Below, piece after piece: positions 16,181-23,812 of a stretch of 26,571 nucleotides of DNA (its first letter is position 1; each line of letters starts with the position of its first letter). The notes under the pieces were generated by a model, which saw only the letters and a list, made by a program, of their open reading frames with translations, did no database searches and was not told the DNA's origin. Origin of the DNA: CAYUNT01 sp964446285. GTDB taxonomy: Bacteria > Sumerlaeota > Sumerlaeia > SLMS01 > CAYUNT01. The stretch is taken from positions 1-26,571 of the forward strand of contig CAYUNT010000043.1 of assembly GCA_964446285.1 (NCBI GenBank). The letters are read 5' to 3'. The position numbers and the translations under genes are program-made.

Positions 16181-16603
16181 TTACGATTCTCTCAGGGATT
16201 TGCGCATTCTCAGGCGGTTTTTGCCTTCGCGGCGCTCATAGTCCAGGCCTGTCATGGTTTGGCGCACCAGATGAATTCCCAGCCCCCCGATCGGGCGGTC
16301 CTCGATGGACTGCTTCAGATTCGGCTCAGGCGCGGCCAGTGGGTTGAATTCTCTGCCGTCGTCTTCGATTTCCACAACCGCTTCACCATTTTCGGCTCCG
16401 AGGGCGATTGTGAATTCATGCGCCGCGCCGTCCGACCAAGCATACTTGATAACGTTTGTCGCCATTTCCTCGACGGCAAGTTTCAGATGATACAGGCATT
16501 TGCGATCCATGCCATGCTGTGTGCCAAATGCATCGAGAATGTCATGCAAACGGTCGATTTCCGTCATTTCATTGCGGAAGGCCAGGCGCTCGATTTCAGG
16601 CAT
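16181..16603 (-). CDS. RsbW-type anti-sigma / serine-protein kinase
   Basis: A GHKL ATPase-fold protein (140 residues) that phosphorylates STAS antagonists and would hold a sigma factor or another target. Motifs: N-box LKLAVEEMATNVIKY (E46, N50), G1 EDDGREFNP (D82, G83) and G2 IGGLGIHLVRQTMTGLDYER. The start at 16603 gives an 8-base overlap with the stop of the upstream phosphatase gene (ATGCCTGA), typical of translational coupling. An in-frame ATG at 16633 would add 10 residues and has no better ribosome site. It is the only RsbW-like gene in the window, against four STAS-containing proteins. Confidence 0.92.
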   Translation of the reverse strand: MPEIERLAFRNEMTEIDRLHDILDAFGTQHGMDRKCLYHLKLAVEEMATNVIKYAWSDGAAHEFTIALGAENGEAVVEIEDDGREFNPLAAPEPNLKQSIEDRPIGGLGIHLVRQTMTGLDYERREGKNRLRMRKSLRES

Positions 16604-17759
16604 TGTAGCGGACGGCGAGAGTAGTGATGTCATCGCTTTGGGGCGCCCCCGCCGCGAACGACTTCACCTCTCGCACAACCTCCTCGGTCAATTGGCGCGC
16701 CGGAGCGTCCTGATTTTTCTCGAGCGTGGCGCGAAGGCGCTCCTCAAGGAAAAATCCGTTGTCCACGCTGTCCGCCTCCGTCACCCCGTCCGTGTAAAGA
16801 AACAGACCGTCGCCTGGCTCGAATTGCATGGTCCGGACAGTATATTTTCGATCCGGGAACATGCCCAGGGCCATTCCGCCGCTTTTTTCGATAAACTCCA
16901 CCCGCCTTGCGGCGCGCCGGAGCACAAAGGGCGGATTGTGTCCCGCATTGCTGAACTGCATCTCGCCTGTCCGCGTGTTCAGAATGCCATAAAACAAAGT
17001 TACAAACATCGAGGATTCGTTGTCTTCGCACAACAGGTTGTTCACCTTGGCCAGGCACTCGTTTGCCGCCGTGCCGCTAATCGCTTCGGCTTTGAGCAGC
17101 GTCCGGCTGACCATCATGAACATAGCCGCTGGAATGCCTTTGCCCGAAACGTCCGCAATCACAATGCCCATCTGGTCGTCGTTGATGAAGAAAAAATCAT
17201 AGAAATCGCCGCCCACTTCCTTGGCGGGGATCATGCGCGCATGGAGGTCGATGGTGGGGTGTCCGTCGAATGGTGAGAATTTGCGTGGCAAAATTGCCTG
17301 CTGCATCTCGCGGGCGACGTCGAGTTCGTGATGAATCGCCTCGAGCTGTTCATGCTCCGCCATCGCGTGCTTCAACTCGGTGATCAGGCTTGTGGTTTTC
17401 TGGATTGTGATTTCGAGATCGCGGAAATCGATTGGTTTCGTGAGAAAATCAAAAGCCCCCCGGTTCATCGCTGTGCGGATGTTGTCGAGGTCTCCGTATG
17501 CGGAAATGATGACCGATTTCAGGACCCGCTCCAATTCATTGATCTTCACGAGCAGGGTCAGGCCATCCATCTCGGGCATGTTGATGTCCGTCAGGACAAT
17601 ATCGATGTTGTGGTCGGCGCAAAGGGCGCTAAAGGCTTCCACGCCGTTGTGGGCGAAGCAAAAATCGTATTCGCCCTCGCGAATCTGGCGCCGAAACTTC
17701 TGACGGATCAGAAGTTCGAGGTCCGGCTCATCATCCACAACTAAAATGCGAATGGACAT
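16596..17759 (-). CDS. Response regulator with PP2C/SpoIIE phosphatase output (RsbU-like)
   Basis: A 387-residue protein that couples a phosphorelay to partner switching. Residues 1-125 are a receiver (D9, D10, phospho-acceptor D58 in VLTDINMPEMDG, S86, K108 in LTKPIDF). Residues 126-160 are a coiled-coil linker ending in the RsbU-type LDVAREMQQAILP. Residues 165-387 are the SpoIIE/PP2C domain, with metal aspartates D185 (EVGGDFYDFF), D203 (IADVSGKG), D324 (LYTDGVTEA) and the SDDITTLAV end. It should dephosphorylate phospho-STAS proteins when the receiver is activated. Its receiver is clearly related to the neighbouring stand-alone receiver (both EPDxxLLxxQKFRRxIRxGE). Confidence 0.94.
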   Translation of the reverse strand: MSIRILVVDDEPDLELLIRQKFRRQIREGEYDFCFAHNGVEAFSALCADHNIDIVLTDINMPEMDGLTLLVKINELERVLKSVIISAYGDLDNIRTAMNRGAFDFLTKPIDFRDLEITIQKTTSLITELKHAMAEHEQLEAIHHELDVAREMQQAILPRKFSPFDGHPTIDLHARMIPAKEVGGDFYDFFFINDDQMGIVIADVSGKGIPAAMFMMVSRTLLKAEAISGTAANECLAKVNNLLCEDNESSMFVTLFYGILNTRTGEMQFSNAGHNPPFVLRRAARRVEFIEKSGGMALGMFPDRKYTVRTMQFEPGDGLFLYTDGVTEADSVDNGFFLEERLRATLEKNQDAPARQLTEEVVREVKSFAAGAPQSDDITTLAVRYNA

Positions 17760-17801
17760 GTCACAGGCTCCGTCCCGAGCAGAGGCAATCGAGCAACGCG
17801 C

Positions 17802-18179
17802 TCATGCGTCGTGAATTTTCCGCATGAGCGGCTCAAAATCAATCGGCTTGGTTATATAATCGTCCGCGCCGAACTCCTTGGCCTTTTGGAAGTTTTCGTC
17901 GTCGCTATAGGCCGTTATCATGAACACCTTGCGCTCAGGCAGTTCGGATTTGAGTATTTTCAGGAGTTCGAGGCCGGTCATGCCGGGCATGTTGATGTCC
18001 GAAAGGATCAGGACAAGTTCGGCCAGCGATCCATCGCGCTGCAGCAATTCAAGCGCTTCTTCGCCCGAGAAAGCGAAGAGAATTTCGATTTCTCCCGAGC
18101 GAATTTCCCGGCGGAATTTCTGCTCGAAGAGCAGCTTCACATCCGGCTCGTCGTCCACTACCAGCAACTTCTTGGCCAT
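17802..18179 (-). CDS. Stand-alone response-regulator receiver domain
   Basis: A 125-residue CheY-like receiver with no output domain. D9 and D10, phospho-acceptor D61 (ILSDINMPGMTG), the TAY segment and Lys in YITKPIDF are all present, so it should be phosphorylatable. The ATG lies 5 bases past the stop of the histidine kinase gene, and its GGAG site sits inside that gene's last codons, so the pair is coupled. Its strong likeness to the receiver of the PP2C protein suggests either a duplicated receiver competing for the same kinase or a phosphate sink. Confidence 0.93.
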   Translation of the reverse strand: MAKKLLVVDDEPDVKLLFEQKFRREIRSGEIEILFAFSGEEALELLQRDGSLAELVLILSDINMPGMTGLELLKILKSELPERKVFMITAYSDDENFQKAKEFGADDYITKPIDFEPLMRKIHDA

Positions 18180-18184
18180 GCGTG

Positions 18185-20362
18185 TTATTCTCCGCCTGGC
18201 GTGGATTTTGGAATTCTGAAAATGAATTCCGTGTATTGCCCCGGCTCCGATTCGATGCGTATGTCGCCCCCATGCTCGCGCACGATGATGTCATAAGTAA
18301 TGGAAAGGCCCAGTCCCGTGCCTTTGCCTGTGGGCTTTGTCGTGAAGAACGGCGTAAAAATTTTCTCGCGCAGTTCGGGCGGAATGCCCATGCCATTGTC
18401 GCGCATGCGAATTTCATACGAGCCGTTCAGGCTTTTCGTGCTCACGCGGATGGTGGGCATGAAGTCCGAGTCTTTCGTCTCGCGCTTTTTCTCGTTTGCC
18501 GCGTAGCATCCATTGTTCACTACATTCAGAATGGCGCGGCTCATATCTTGCGGAACCACATCGACCGTTCCCACCTCGGGATCCATGTCCATCTCGATCT
18601 TGACGTTGAACGTCGTGTCTTGCGCGCGCAAGCCATGATAGGCCAGGTTCACGTATTCCGTCACGAGGGCATTGATGTCTGTGGGACGCCGCTCGCCTGC
18701 TTTTCCGCGCGAATGAAGAAGCATTCCACGCACAATGCTGTCTGCCCGCTTTCCGTGTTCCTGGATTTTGCGGACGTTTTGCTCCAGGCTTGCCACTACA
18801 TCCTCGATGTCGGCCAGAGTGTTTGCATCCGCCGCGCCTGCCGCTCGGAGTTTTTCGACGATCTCGCGCATTTCGGCGCACAGGTCCGCGCTCAGTTCGG
18901 CGAAATTGTTCACGAAATTCAGCGGATTTTTAATTTCATGGGCAATTCCGGCCGTCAGTCCGCCGAGCGACGCCATCTTTTCCTGCATGACGATCTGGTT
19001 TTGCATGTCCTTCAAGCGGGAGAGGGCCTGTTCGAGCTGCGAGTTTCGCACGCGCAATTCCTGTGTGCGTTCCTCGACCAGGCCGTCCAATTGCTCGTTT
19101 TGTTTGCGCAATTCGCCCAGAAGACGCGCGTTTTCCTTGAATATGCGCGAGATGGCCACCACCCACGGACGCCACGGCTCGGGCACCTTGGGCGCGGGCG
19201 CATCCGGCTCCTGGCACGCTCGCGCGATGTGCCCCACCAACTGCTCCGCCGGACGGATGAATTCATTGCGCGTTGTGCTGTTGGCGATTACGAGCATCAC
19301 TGTCATGCCGCCCAGCAGGATGATCAGAATGAGAATCGATTCGGAGATAAGCGACATGATGATCGGTTTTCGCGGCGCAAGGCAGACAAGCCGCCACGGA
19401 GCCGTTTTCAGCGGAAGATAAAAGAACAGCGTATCGCCCAGGTGGACCGTTGTCAGCGGCTCCACCTGGAACAACTTGTCGATCTGCACCTGCGTGGCCG
19501 GCGGGAACGCGGCCTGGATCGACTTCACTTCCTTGTCCGACGACTTTACCAGCCACGGATGCGCCAGAAGTTGATTGCGTTCATCCACAAGAAAAAGCGT
19601 GGCGTTGCGGTAAGGATAGCGCTTCACAAAGCGGCTGAGGAAATCCAGCGTGAGATCGAGCGCAACTGTTCCGCGGAACTTGCCGTGTTCATAGACCGGG
19701 GCGCCGCATGTTACCATGAGTCCCTGGCCCGCCTGGTCGATATATGTGCGTGTCCAGAACCGCCGCCGCCCGGGATTGCGCGCGGGAGTTCCCAATTGGT
19801 AAAATTCCTGGTTCAAGGTATCCGCATTGAAATGATATTCCGAGGAGGGAACCCAGGGATAAATCGCGATGAACTCTTCGCTCGACGTGTAATAGGTCCA
19901 CGCCGCGCTGCGGATGTTCATTTTTGCGATTTCAAAAATAGGATTGAGGGCCGCCGACATTTCCAACTCGCGGTGGAATGTGTCCGACCGCCCTTCAAGC
20001 GGCTCGAACCCGCTGATGTTCGCCACTGTGGCCGTGGTGAATGGATCGGGAACATTGTCGAGCGCGAAATAGTTTGTGCCCGGAACCATGCGAATCTGGC
20101 CGACAAGTTCGCCGGGCGCGGGCGCATCCGGATGCTCGGACAAATAGCGCTCCGCGAGTCTTCGCATCGCATCCACATGATCCGTGGCGCTGTTTAGCGT
20201 GTTGTCCAGGCCAAGCGCCGTTTCGGCGCACTGGTCCTTCATCAGGCGCAGCGTGTGCAGATATTGCGTTCGCACCTGGATAAAAAACAGCCCGACCGCG
20301 CCCACAAAGATCACCGCGAAGGTGATTTTCATGATGCGATTGTAACGGCGGAAAAAGTCCAT
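18185..20362 (-). CDS. Membrane sensor histidine kinase with dCache-like periplasmic domain
   Basis: A 725-residue inner-membrane sensor. TM1 is about 13-30 and TM2 about 338-361. The 300-residue periplasmic region between them looks like a double Cache domain (AWTYYTSSEEFIAIYPW, RFWTRTYIDQAGQGLMVTCGAPVYEHGKFRGTVALDL). A short HAMP-like piece and a coiled coil (about 405-460) lead to the H-box SLGGLTAGIAHEIKNPLNFV with phospho-acceptor H475. The ATPase domain follows: N-box ILNVVNNGCYAA (N617), RDNGMGI, FTPFFTTK and GTGLGLSI. It lacks its own receiver and is followed by two receiver genes, its likely partners. No strong ribosome site precedes the ATG at 20362; a start at 20332 would also keep TM1. 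The ligand is unknown. Confidence 0.94.
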   Translation of the reverse strand: MDFFRRYNRIMKITFAVIFVGAVGLFFIQVRTQYLHTLRLMKDQCAETALGLDNTLNSATDHVDAMRRLAERYLSEHPDAPAPGELVGQIRMVPGTNYFALDNVPDPFTTATVANISGFEPLEGRSDTFHRELEMSAALNPIFEIAKMNIRSAAWTYYTSSEEFIAIYPWVPSSEYHFNADTLNQEFYQLGTPARNPGRRRFWTRTYIDQAGQGLMVTCGAPVYEHGKFRGTVALDLTLDFLSRFVKRYPYRNATLFLVDERNQLLAHPWLVKSSDKEVKSIQAAFPPATQVQIDKLFQVEPLTTVHLGDTLFFYLPLKTAPWRLVCLAPRKPIIMSLISESILILIILLGGMTVMLVIANSTTRNEFIRPAEQLVGHIARACQEPDAPAPKVPEPWRPWVVAISRIFKENARLLGELRKQNEQLDGLVEERTQELRVRNSQLEQALSRLKDMQNQIVMQEKMASLGGLTAGIAHEIKNPLNFVNNFAELSADLCAEMREIVEKLRAAGAADANTLADIEDVVASLEQNVRKIQEHGKRADSIVRGMLLHSRGKAGERRPTDINALVTEYVNLAYHGLRAQDTTFNVKIEMDMDPEVGTVDVVPQDMSRAILNVVNNGCYAANEKKRETKDSDFMPTIRVSTKSLNGSYEIRMRDNGMGIPPELREKIFTPFFTTKPTGKGTGLGLSITYDIIVREHGGDIRIESEPGQYTEFIFRIPKSTPGGE

Positions 20363-20458
20363 GGAGGCAGGAAAATAAAGGAAGGACTTGAAGTCGGACG
20401 GCGCTCTGGCAGCTCGCCGCGGCCTGATAGCCTATTGGGGAAGCGTATGGGAATGGAG

Positions 20459-20479
20459 AAAGAAGTGGCTTACTTCTTT
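20459..20479. other. 8-bp perfect stem at the stop of the 20470 STAS gene
   Basis: AAAGAAGT (20459-20466) and ACTTCTTT (20472-20479) are perfect inverted repeats around a 5-base loop, overlapping the minus-strand stop codon. The stem is A/T-rich and no long T run follows on the minus strand, so it is at best a weak terminator or an mRNA-stabilising hairpin between the STAS and histidine kinase genes. Confidence 0.35.
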
Positions 20480-20868
20480 TCGTTCTTTTTTTCTTTGGCG
20501 GCTTCTATTTTCTTGCACTTTTCGGCGTCGCGCGCCACCCAGTCCGCCAGCGCCTCGCAGGTCGAGGGATAAAACGCCAGCGCCTCATCCAGGTGCGTGA
20601 GCGTGAAAGCCGTGAAGATATAAGGTTCGGGCCGGACAAGGCGCAACTCGCCTCGCGTGGCCATCAGGTTTTTCTGAAGTTCCAGAATGGCCCGCAACCC
20701 TGCGCTGCATATAAAAGCAAGTTCGCTCAGGTCCACAACGAAGTATCCGAATCCCTTGTCGCGATACTGCTGAAAGCACGCCCGAACCATGTCCACCTCG
20801 GGCTGTTTGAGAAGGCCGCCCAGAGAAATCAAAGCCACCTGGCCGACTTTAAGGCAATTAAGTTCCAT
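20470..20868 (-). CDS. Divergent STAS-domain antagonist with charged tail
   Basis: A 132-residue STAS protein, more divergent than its neighbours. VVDLSELAFICSAGLRAIL matches the STAS phospho-site block, with S55 at the acceptor position but Cys before it. The hydrophobic N-terminal strand VALISLGGLL and the later FTAFTLTHLDEALAFYPS helix fit the fold. The C-terminus is a Lys/Glu-rich tail (about 115-132) not usual for RsbV. AAGGCGG lies 10 bases before the ATG. It lies between another STAS gene and the histidine kinase, so it is probably a further substrate or scaffold of the same system. Confidence 0.85.
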   Translation of the reverse strand: MELNCLKVGQVALISLGGLLKQPEVDMVRACFQQYRDKGFGYFVVDLSELAFICSAGLRAILELQKNLMATRGELRLVRPEPYIFTAFTLTHLDEALAFYPSTCEALADWVARDAEKCKKIEAAKEKKNEKK

Positions 20869-20926
20869 AGATCATGCGCCGCCTTGTATGATTTCGAGTT
20901 CGAGATTGCACGAATTCAATAGTGAT

Positions 20927-20995
20927 TGGCGGGCAGATTCCCGGCATTCGCAGGCATGGGCGGGTTGAGGCCGCCGCCTGTCTGCCAGCCCGCCA
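20927..20995. other. Large nested GC-rich inverted repeat between two STAS genes
   Basis: Outer arms TGGCGGGCAGA (20927-20937) and TCTGCCAGCCCGCCA (20981-20995) pair with a small bulge. Inner arms CAGGC (20951-20955) and GCCTG (20976-20980), then GGCGG and CCGCC, continue the pairing. It lies just beyond the stop of the 21010 STAS gene on its transcribed strand. No T tract follows, so a REP-like or mRNA-processing element fits better than a simple terminator. Confidence 0.55.
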
Positions 20996-21009
20996 GTCCA
21001 CAGGTTCGA

Positions 21010-21360
21010 TCAGGCCTTGCCTTTCAGGAATTCCAAGGCATCTTCCTGGCCTTGGAAAATCTTAAACACCTCATCCAGGCCGGCGAATTGGAACACTTCC
21101 TCGACGGAGATGTTCATGCGCGCCAAGGCAAGGCGTCCGCCATTGCTTTGAAGGGTCTTGAGCAGTTGCACAAGCACCCGCAATCCGCTCGAACTGATGT
21201 AATCCACCGCCTGAAAATCCAGCAGGAGCCTCCGTCCAGCCACGCTCCCCTTAAGCAGGCCATTGAAAAAGGCGTCCACTGTTTCCGCACCCGCCAAGTC
21301 CAAGCGCCCCTTCAGCGCGATGACACTGATTTCGCCGTCTTCCTGAATTCCAATTTGCAT
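21010..21360 (-). CDS. STAS-domain anti-sigma-factor antagonist (RsbV type)
   Basis: A 116-residue single-domain STAS protein: ISVIALKGRLDLAGAETV, then LLLDFQAVDYISSSGLRVLVQLL with acceptor S57. It closely resembles the 15823 STAS protein in the phospho-site block. The start at 21360 is preferred over 21405 because GAGGTG lies 7 bases upstream and the protein then begins at the first STAS strand. It is the first gene of the minus-strand signalling cluster; the 149 bases to the next STAS gene hold a large inverted repeat. Confidence 0.92.
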   Translation of the reverse strand: MQIGIQEDGEISVIALKGRLDLAGAETVDAFFNGLLKGSVAGRRLLLDFQAVDYISSSGLRVLVQLLKTLQSNGGRLALARMNISVEEVFQFAGLDEVFKIFQGQEDALEFLKGKA

Positions 21361-21552
21361 CGGACTGCACCTCGCGGATAAATAGAGGCCCTTGCCTGCA
21401 TCCATGCCCTTCTTTTGTTCACTGCGGCATTCAACCTGTCAATCCGGGACTTTTCCATCTCGTAAGGGCTGGTCCGCAGGTTCGCGCTTGGAATGGCGGC
21501 GACGCGCCTTCTGCATCTCGCCAGGCGAGGGCGGTTTCCGTTCCAATTCGCT

Positions 21553-22545
21553 CTACCTGTTTATTTTATCCAGCTGTTTGGAAAACTCCACGAACAGGAT
21601 GGTTGTATCTCCCGCAATGGCCACGCCGTCAGGATTTTGCAGTCCCTTGGCCGCTGCTCCGGGATAGTATTTTTCCAGCAAGTCCGGCGGAACAATCGGA
21701 ACACCATTGTGAACCTCAACCATCAGTGTGTGCCCTTTTGCCATTGGAAGGAATTTCTCATAATCGCTGTTGAAGGATTTGCGAACCATAAACCCATGTT
21801 CGGTGGCCATTTGCGTCATGGCTTGGTAGTATGGCGAATTGCCAGCGATAAACGCCAAAGAAGCCAGAGAAAATCCCCCGTTCGCATCCACTGGCAGCAA
21901 CGATTCGTCCAGTGCGCCGAAATAGGCCTTTGTCTGTTCCTGCCATTCCTGCCACTGAAGCGACAGTATCATGCCTTTGGGATCGTTGCCTTTGTCGTAG
22001 GCAAAGCGATTGCCCGGAAGGATGCGCATCCTGGGAGAGTAGTCTCCATATAGCATTTTGCCACCGGGGTCCAGAACCATCCATTTCCCGTCCACATAGA
22101 CTTCGAGAAAAACATGACCCGACCAGGAGTCGAATGGGCGCCCCTTTTTGAAATCCCAAATCCAGGCGACATCCATTGTCTTGACCCATAGCGCGGGGAT
22201 CCCCGCCGCTTTCAGCAAGACGCCACAAAAAATGCCCTGATCCGCGCATCCGCCGAAGGCCTTTTCCCGCATTACATCGTCGAAATTGCGCCATACGTAT
22301 GCCTTGGCGGTGTCGTATTTCAGGTTGGCGTCCATCCACGCGAGCACGTTCTTGATCGTGGCCGGAGCGGAACTGCCCTTGAGCGATAACGCGAGGGAAG
22401 TGATTTGATCCCGGTTCCCAAGAGTATCCACAATCTCAAGGTATTTTGCGGGTGTTGAGTAATCGATGGAATCGACGGACGGCTTTCCGGCATACGAAAC
22501 GCCCGCGCAAAGAACAGCGGCCAGAAGGAGCGAATTGGTTTTCAC
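21553..22545 (-). CDS. Secreted transglutaminase-like cysteine protein
   Basis: A 330-residue exported protein with a papain-like transglutaminase core. A GTG start at 22545, with AAAGG about 9 bases upstream, gives a short clean signal peptide (KTNSLLLAAVLCAGVSYA); the frame runs on to 22701, but that extension looks non-coding and would bury the signal. The probable triad is Cys in FGGCADQGIFCGVLLKAAGIPA, His in SWSGHVFLEVYVDGKW and Asp in MVLDPGG. Such proteins act as peptidases or crosslinkers on envelope peptides. It is divergent from psuG, and the 158-base spacer should carry both promoters. Substrate unknown. Confidence 0.8.
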   Translation of the reverse strand: MKTNSLLLAAVLCAGVSYAGKPSVDSIDYSTPAKYLEIVDTLGNRDQITSLALSLKGSSAPATIKNVLAWMDANLKYDTAKAYVWRNFDDVMREKAFGGCADQGIFCGVLLKAAGIPALWVKTMDVAWIWDFKKGRPFDSWSGHVFLEVYVDGKWMVLDPGGKMLYGDYSPRMRILPGNRFAYDKGNDPKGMILSLQWQEWQEQTKAYFGALDESLLPVDANGGFSLASLAFIAGNSPYYQAMTQMATEHGFMVRKSFNSDYEKFLPMAKGHTLMVEVHNGVPIVPPDLLEKYYPGAAAKGLQNPDGVAIAGDTTILFVEFSKQLDKINR

Positions 22546-22703
22546 AATAGCGCGCCTTTCTTTGAGGATTGGAAATCGCCAGCGAATGATTATGGCTTGA
22601 TTCGGCGTCGAATCCCGGCCAGCAAAGCAATGGATGAAATGCGGATGGAACCGCAAGGAGTAAGAATGATTCCTGAAAACAAAAAGGGATGAAATAAACA
22701 AGA

Positions 22704-23618
22704 ATGAACATCGAGTTTTCCCCCGAAGTGCAAAAAGGCCGCGAGGCGGGGCGCGCCATCGTCGCGCTCGAAAGCGTCATTGTGGCGCATGGCTTGCCAT
22801 CGCCCGCAAACCTGGAAACCGCTGTGCATTGCGAAGACATTGTGCGACGCGCCGGATGCGTTCCGGCCACGCTGGCGCTGCGCGAAGGCGTCGTGCGGGC
22901 GGGGCTTTTGCCCGAGGAAATCGAGCGCCTGGCCCGCGAGCGCAAGTCAGTCAAAGCTAATCTCTCCAATATGGCGGCGGTTCTGGCCAGCGGCGGATGG
23001 GGCGCAACGACGGTGGGCGCGAGCGTCTGGATTTGCCATCGCGCGGGAATCTCAGTGCTCGTTACGGGCGGCATCGGCGGTGTGCACCGCGGATTCGCGG
23101 AATCCTTTGATATTTCCTCGGATTTGACTGCACTGTCGCGCTTTCCAGTGCTCGTGGCCGCCGCTGGGGTGAAGTCGCTGCTCGATGTCGGCGCGACGCG
23201 CGAACGCCTCGAAACTCTTGGGATTCCCATCCTCGGATGGCGGACGGACACCTTCCCGCGTTTTTATATTCGCGAAAGCCGATACAGCGTCGATGCCCGA
23301 GTGGAAACCGCCGACGAGGTGGCCCGCATCGCGCGCGTTCATTGGGCGGCGGGCGGCGCGGGAATTCTGCTCGCTATCCCTTGTCCGAAAGCCCAGTCGC
23401 TGAAGGAACGCGAGGTCGAGGAAGCGCTCGCCCGCGCCGAAGCCGAACGCAAACAGGCGGCTAAACCTGTCGAGGGGCGCGACGTCACGCCGTTCCTCCT
23501 CGACCGCCTGCATCACCACACGCAAAACCGTTCCATCGAGGCGAACATCGCGCTCATCACGCACAACGCCGAAGTTGGCTCGCGCGTGGCCCGCGCCCTC
23601 TCCCGCGAAGCGAAATAA
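22704..23618 (+). CDS. psuG: Pseudouridine-5'-phosphate glycosidase
   Basis: Cleaves pseudouridine 5'-phosphate into uracil and ribose 5-phosphate in pseudouridine salvage. The 304 residues match the family length and signatures: VALESVIVAHGLPSP with catalytic E23, TGGIGGVHRGFAESFDISSDL with manganese-binding D136, and AAAGVKSLLDVGATRERLETLG with catalytic K157. The segment TPFLLDRLHHHTQ and a late SNI-like EANIALITHNA are also typical. The usual partner, pseudouridine kinase PsuK (PfkB family), is not adjacent; the next gene is an FGGY kinase. Confidence 0.95.
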   Translation: MNIEFSPEVQKGREAGRAIVALESVIVAHGLPSPANLETAVHCEDIVRRAGCVPATLALREGVVRAGLLPEEIERLARERKSVKANLSNMAAVLASGGWGATTVGASVWICHRAGISVLVTGGIGGVHRGFAESFDISSDLTALSRFPVLVAAAGVKSLLDVGATRERLETLGIPILGWRTDTFPRFYIRESRYSVDARVETADEVARIARVHWAAGGAGILLAIPCPKAQSLKEREVEEALARAEAERKQAAKPVEGRDVTPFLLDRLHHHTQNRSIEANIALITHNAEVGSRVARALSREAK

Positions 23619-23703
23619 TTCTGCATACGATGATATATCGGGCGGAAATGATGTGAAAACGCCGTCGTCCGTAATGTGGCCTTGCCGGTGGCGCCGCGCC
23701 GTT

Positions 23704-23715
23704 GTAAGCGCTTAC
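23704..23715. promoter_or_regulatory. LacI-family-type operator palindrome
   Basis: GTAAGCGCTTAC is a perfect 12-base palindrome with the central AAGCGCTT core typical of LacI/GalR-family operators. It lies in the psuG-xylB spacer, 97 bases before the xylB ATG. Repression of the kinase gene by a sugar-responsive LacI-type regulator, not encoded in this window, is the natural inference. Confidence 0.6.
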
Positions 23716-23812
23716 GTTGACTCTGGGAGCGCCAGGCCCCACTCTGGCACATTGTCCAAAATGGGCGCCCCCTTGCCGCAATTGGCGCCCGCCCCACCAC
23801 GGAGAATTATCA

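Noticed and set aside
18051..18058. AAGCGCTT, the same core as the xylB operator
   Set aside because: It lies inside the conserved receiver coding sequence, without the outer palindrome bases or a nearby promoter position.
13414..21360. Anti-phage defence island interpretation of the STAS/kinase cluster
   Set aside because: No nuclease, NTPase, toxin or membrane effector is present and all parts fit signalling; kinase-domain likeness to conflict proteins alone is not enough.
21535..22701. ATG start at 22701 for the transglutaminase-like protein
   Set aside because: It would place 52 unrelated residues before a clear signal peptide; the GTG at 22545 with AAAGG upstream fits better.
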